Below, piece after piece: positions 60,791 through 64,000 of a stretch of DNA of 64,000 nucleotides. The notes under the pieces are model-generated. The model searched no databases. It worked only from the letters and a program-made list of their open reading frames with translations, and was not told where the DNA came from. This DNA is from Hydractinia symbiolongicarpus (Eukaryota; Cnidaria; Hydrozoa; Anthoathecata; Hydractiniidae): contig NC_079879.1 of NCBI RefSeq assembly GCF_029227915.1, positions 620,001 through 684,000 of the forward strand. Reading direction: 5' to 3'. The position numbers and the translations under genes were made by a program. How positions within the stretch are numbered: position 1 is the first letter of the stretch; every line of letters starts with the position of its first letter.

Positions 60791-63700
60791 AAAACGCATG
60801 AGACTTGTAGTTTTCATAAATGATTTCATTTTTGATGAGAAGCTGAATAAAAGGAGTTTAATCTCCGGCAAACGAAAACCCGCGATTTCCCGTAAATCCG
60901 GGACCCGGCCCGTATAGTCAAAAGTATACAAAGAAAGTACGCAGGGAGTAAACTCATTTCCCGAACGATTCTTTAAATCATTTTTTCACCACTAAAACGC
61001 ATGAGACTTGTAGCTTTTAAAAAATGATTTCATTTTTGATGAGACGCTGAATAAAAGGAGTTTAATCACCGGCAAACGAAAACTCGCGATTTCCCGTAAA
61101 TCCCGGACTCAGCCCGTATAGTCAAAAGTATACAAAGAAAGTACCCAGGTAGTAAACTCATTTCCCAAACGATTCTTTAAATCATTTTTTCACCACTAAA
61201 ACGCATGAGACTTGTAGCTTTTAAAAATGATTTCATTTTTGATGAGACGCTGAATAAAAGGAGTTTAATCACCGGCAAACGAAAACTCGCGATTTCCCGT
61301 AAATCCCGGACTCAGCCCGTATAGTCAAAAGTATACAAAGAAAGTACCCAGGTAGTAAACTCATTTCCCGAACGATTCTTTAAATTATTTTTTCACCACT
61401 AAAACGCATGAGACTTGTAGTTTTCAAAAATGATTTCATTTTTGATGAGACGCTGAATAAAAGGAGTTTAATCGCCGGCAAACGAAAACACGCGATTTCC
61501 CGTATATCCCGGACTCGCCCCGTATAGTAGAATGTATACAAAGATAGTACCCAGGGAGTAAACTCATTTCCCGAACGATGTTTTAAATTATTTTTTCACC
61601 ACTAAAACGCATGAGACTTGTAGTTTTCAAAAATGATTTCATTTTTGATGAGACGCCGAATAAAAGGAGTTTAATCTCCGGCAAACAAAAACCCGCAATT
61701 TCCCGTAAATTCCGGACCAGGCCCGTATAGTCGAATTTATACAAAGAAAGTAAACTGGGAGTAAACTCATTTCCCGAACGATTTTTTAAATTGATTTTTT
61801 ACCACTAAAACGCATAAGACTTGTAGTTTTCAAAAACGATTTCATTTTTGACGAGACGCTGAATAAAAGGAGTTTAATCTCCGGCAAACGAAAACCCGCG
61901 ATTTCCCGTAAATCCCGGACCCGGCCCGTATAGTCAAAAGTATACAAATAAAGTACGCAGGGAGTAAACTCATTTCCCGAACGATTCTTTAAATTATTTT
62001 TTCACCACTAAAACGCATGAGACTTGTAGTTTTCAAAAATGATTTCATTTTTGATGAGACGCTGAATAAAAGAAGTTTAATCGCCGGCAAACAAAAACCC
62101 GCGATTTCCCGTAAATCCCGGGCTTGGCCAGTATAGTCGAATGTATACAAGGAAAGTACCCAGGGAGTAAACTGATTTCCCGAACGATTCTTTAAATTAT
62201 TTTTCACCACTAAAACGCATGAGACTTGTAGTTTACAAAAATATTTTCATTTTTGATGAGACGCTGAATAAAAGAAGTTTAATCGCCGGCAAACGAAAAC
62301 CCGCGATTTTCCGTATATCACGGACTCGGCCCGTATAGTCAAAAGTATACAAAGAAAGTACCCAGGGAGTAAACTCATTTCCCGAACGATTTTTTAAATT
62401 ATTTTTTCACCACTAAAACGCACGAGACTTGTAGTTTTCAAAAATGATTTCATTTTTGATGAGACGCTGAATAAAAGGAGTTTAATCTCCGGCAAACGAA
62501 AACCCGCGATTTCCCGTAGGTCCCTGACCCGGCCCGTATAGCCAAAAGTATACCAAGGAAATACGCAGGGAATAAACTCATTTCCCGAACGATTCTTTAA
62601 ATTATTATTTCACCACTAAAACGCATGAGACTTGTAGTTTTCAAAAATGATTTCATTTTTGATGAGACGCTGATCAAAAGAAGTTTAATCGCCGGCAAAC
62701 AAAAACCCGCGATTTCCCGTAAATCCCGGGCTTGGCCAGTATAGTCGAATGTATACGAAGAAAGTACCCAGAGAGCAAACTCATTTCCCGAACGATTTTT
62801 TAAATTATTTTTTCATCACTAAAACGCATGAGACTTGTAGTTTTCAAAAATGATTTCATTTTTGATGAGACGCTGAATAAAAGGAGTTTAATCGCCGGCA
62901 AACGAAAACCCACGATTTCCCGTAAATCCCGGACTCGGTCCTTGTAGTCAAAAGTATACAAGGAAAGTACGCAGGGAGTAAACTCATTTCCCGAACGATT
63001 CTTTAAATTTTTTTTCACCACTAAAACACATGAGACTTGTAGTTTTCAAAAGTGATTTCATTTTTGATGAGACGCTGAATAAAAGAAGTTAAATCGCCGG
63101 CAAACAAAAACCCGCCATTTCCCGTAAATCCCGGGCTTCGCCAGTATAGTCGAATGTATACAAGGAAAGTACCCAGGGAGTAAACTGATTTCCCGAACGA
63201 TTCTTTAAATTTTTTTTCACCACTAAAACGCATGAGACTTGTAGTTTACAAAAATATTTTCATTTTTCATGAGACGCTGAATAAAAGAAGTTTAATCTCC
63301 GGCAAACGAAAACCCGCGATTTCCCGTAGGTCCCTGACCCGGCCCGTATAGCCAAAAGTATACAAAGAAAATACGCAGGGAGTAAACTCATTTCCCGAAC
63401 GTTTCTTTAAATTATTATTTCACCACTAAAACGCATGAGACTTGTAGTTTTCAAAAATGATTTCCTTTTTGATGAGACGCTGAATAAAAGAAGTTTAATC
63501 GCCGGCAAACAAAAACCCGCGATTTCCCGTAAATCCCGGGCTTGGCCAGTATAGTCGAATGTATACGAAGAAAGTACCCAGAGAGCAAACTCATTTCCCG
63601 AACGATTTTTTAAATTATTTTTTCATCACTAAAACGCATGAGACTTGTAGTTTTCAAAAATGATTTCATTTTTTATGAGACGCTGAATAAAAGGAGTTTA

Positions 63701-64000
63701 ATCGCCGGCAAACGAAAACCCACGATTTCCCGTAAATCCCGGACTCGTTCCTTGTAGTCAAAAAGTATACAAAGAAAGTACGCAGGGAGTAAACTCATTT
63801 CCCGAACGATTCTTTAAATTTTTTTTCACCACTAAAACACATGAGACTTGTAGTTTTCAAAAATGTTTTCATTTTTGATGAGACGCTGAATAAAACAAGT
63901 TAAATCGCCGGCAATCGAAAACCCGCGATTTCCTGTAAATCCCGGGCCTGGCCCGTATAGTCGAATGTATACAAAGAAAGTACCCAGTGAGTAAACTGAT

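Larger units (their letters stand above)
50994..64000. repeat. 203-bp satellite array, right block
   Basis: The same monomer, in the same orientation and phase, resumes at the A-run before GTAAACTGGGAG and continues to the window end, about 64 copies. From 50994 to about 53.2 kb the copies belong to the classes seen on the left (C, D, B, F, E). After that, classes appear that were not noticed in the left block, with markers such as GTAGGTCCCTGACC, CAGGTAGTAAAC, GACGCCGAAT and TTTACAAAAATGTTTTC. The array runs off the window edge, so its true extent is unknown. No gene was found in this block. Confidence 0.98.

Noticed and set aside
54482-63233. Clusters of 70-73-codon minus-strand frames in the right part of the array
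   Set aside because: Same explanation: open phases of satellite copies, duplicated with the blocks that carry them.
1-64000. Ribosomal RNA, tRNA or 5S-derived origin of the monomer
   Set aside because: No recognisable tRNA A and B box pair or 5S internal control region was seen in the monomer on reading both strands by eye. A database search was not possible.

Overview
The window is almost entirely one satellite DNA array. A monomer of about 203 bp (202 bp in one class) repeats head to tail, always in the same orientation, from base 1 to base 64000. That is roughly 310 copies, and the only break is a 1.17-kb non-satellite insertion at 49828-50993. I find no credible protein-coding gene, rRNA, tRNA, CRISPR array or bacterial operon. 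Long AT-rich satellite with nested higher-order repeats, interrupted by a transposon-like insertion, points to a eukaryotic nuclear genome, probably heterochromatin of the centromeric or pericentromeric kind. The species cannot be named from the sequence. The CpG-rich ends of the insert and the lack of CpG depletion in the satellite would suit an invertebrate or protist, but that is a weak inference.

Monomer anatomy, counted from the A of AAAACGCATGAG: positions 1-105 and 155-200 are strongly conserved. Positions of about 106-153 are variable and define the monomer classes, which I call A to H, with distal classes I to L. A perfect 10+2+10 bp dyad at positions 24-45 is kept in most copies. 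One hand-counted monomer is 37% G+C with 12 CpG.

Layout. 1-5.5 kb: mixed order of classes H, A, B, C', D, D', E and F. 5.5-11.7 kb: an 8-monomer block duplicated in tandem (offset 1623), nested in a 12-monomer higher-order unit duplicated in tandem (offset 2435). 11.7-16.8 kb: mixed blocks, including a stretch from about 15.6 kb that resembles 1.6-6.8 kb. 16.8-26.0 kb: a 22/23-monomer block (about 4.5 kb) duplicated in tandem. 26-36 kb: further rearranged copies of blocks seen at 12-20 kb. 36.3-39.1 kb: a 7-monomer tandem duplication. 44.0-46.2 kb: a 6-monomer tandem duplication. 46.4-47.7 kb: a 3-monomer tandem duplication. 49.8-51.0 kb: the insertion, which splits one class E monomer. 51.0-53.2 kb: the same classes as to the left. 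53.2-64.0 kb: a more heterogeneous domain with classes I-L and its own 9-, 4- and 3-monomer duplications.

The insertion carries a 305-bp segment bounded by 27-nt inverted repeats, two other hairpins, a CTAGCTA-rich patch, an AT microsatellite, short inverted GCGGAGCGT motifs near its ends, and a 66-codon open frame of doubtful meaning. It is best read as a non-autonomous mobile element, possibly with a second small element nested in it. The main biology visible is satellite evolution by repeated unequal exchange or segmental duplication at several nested scales.
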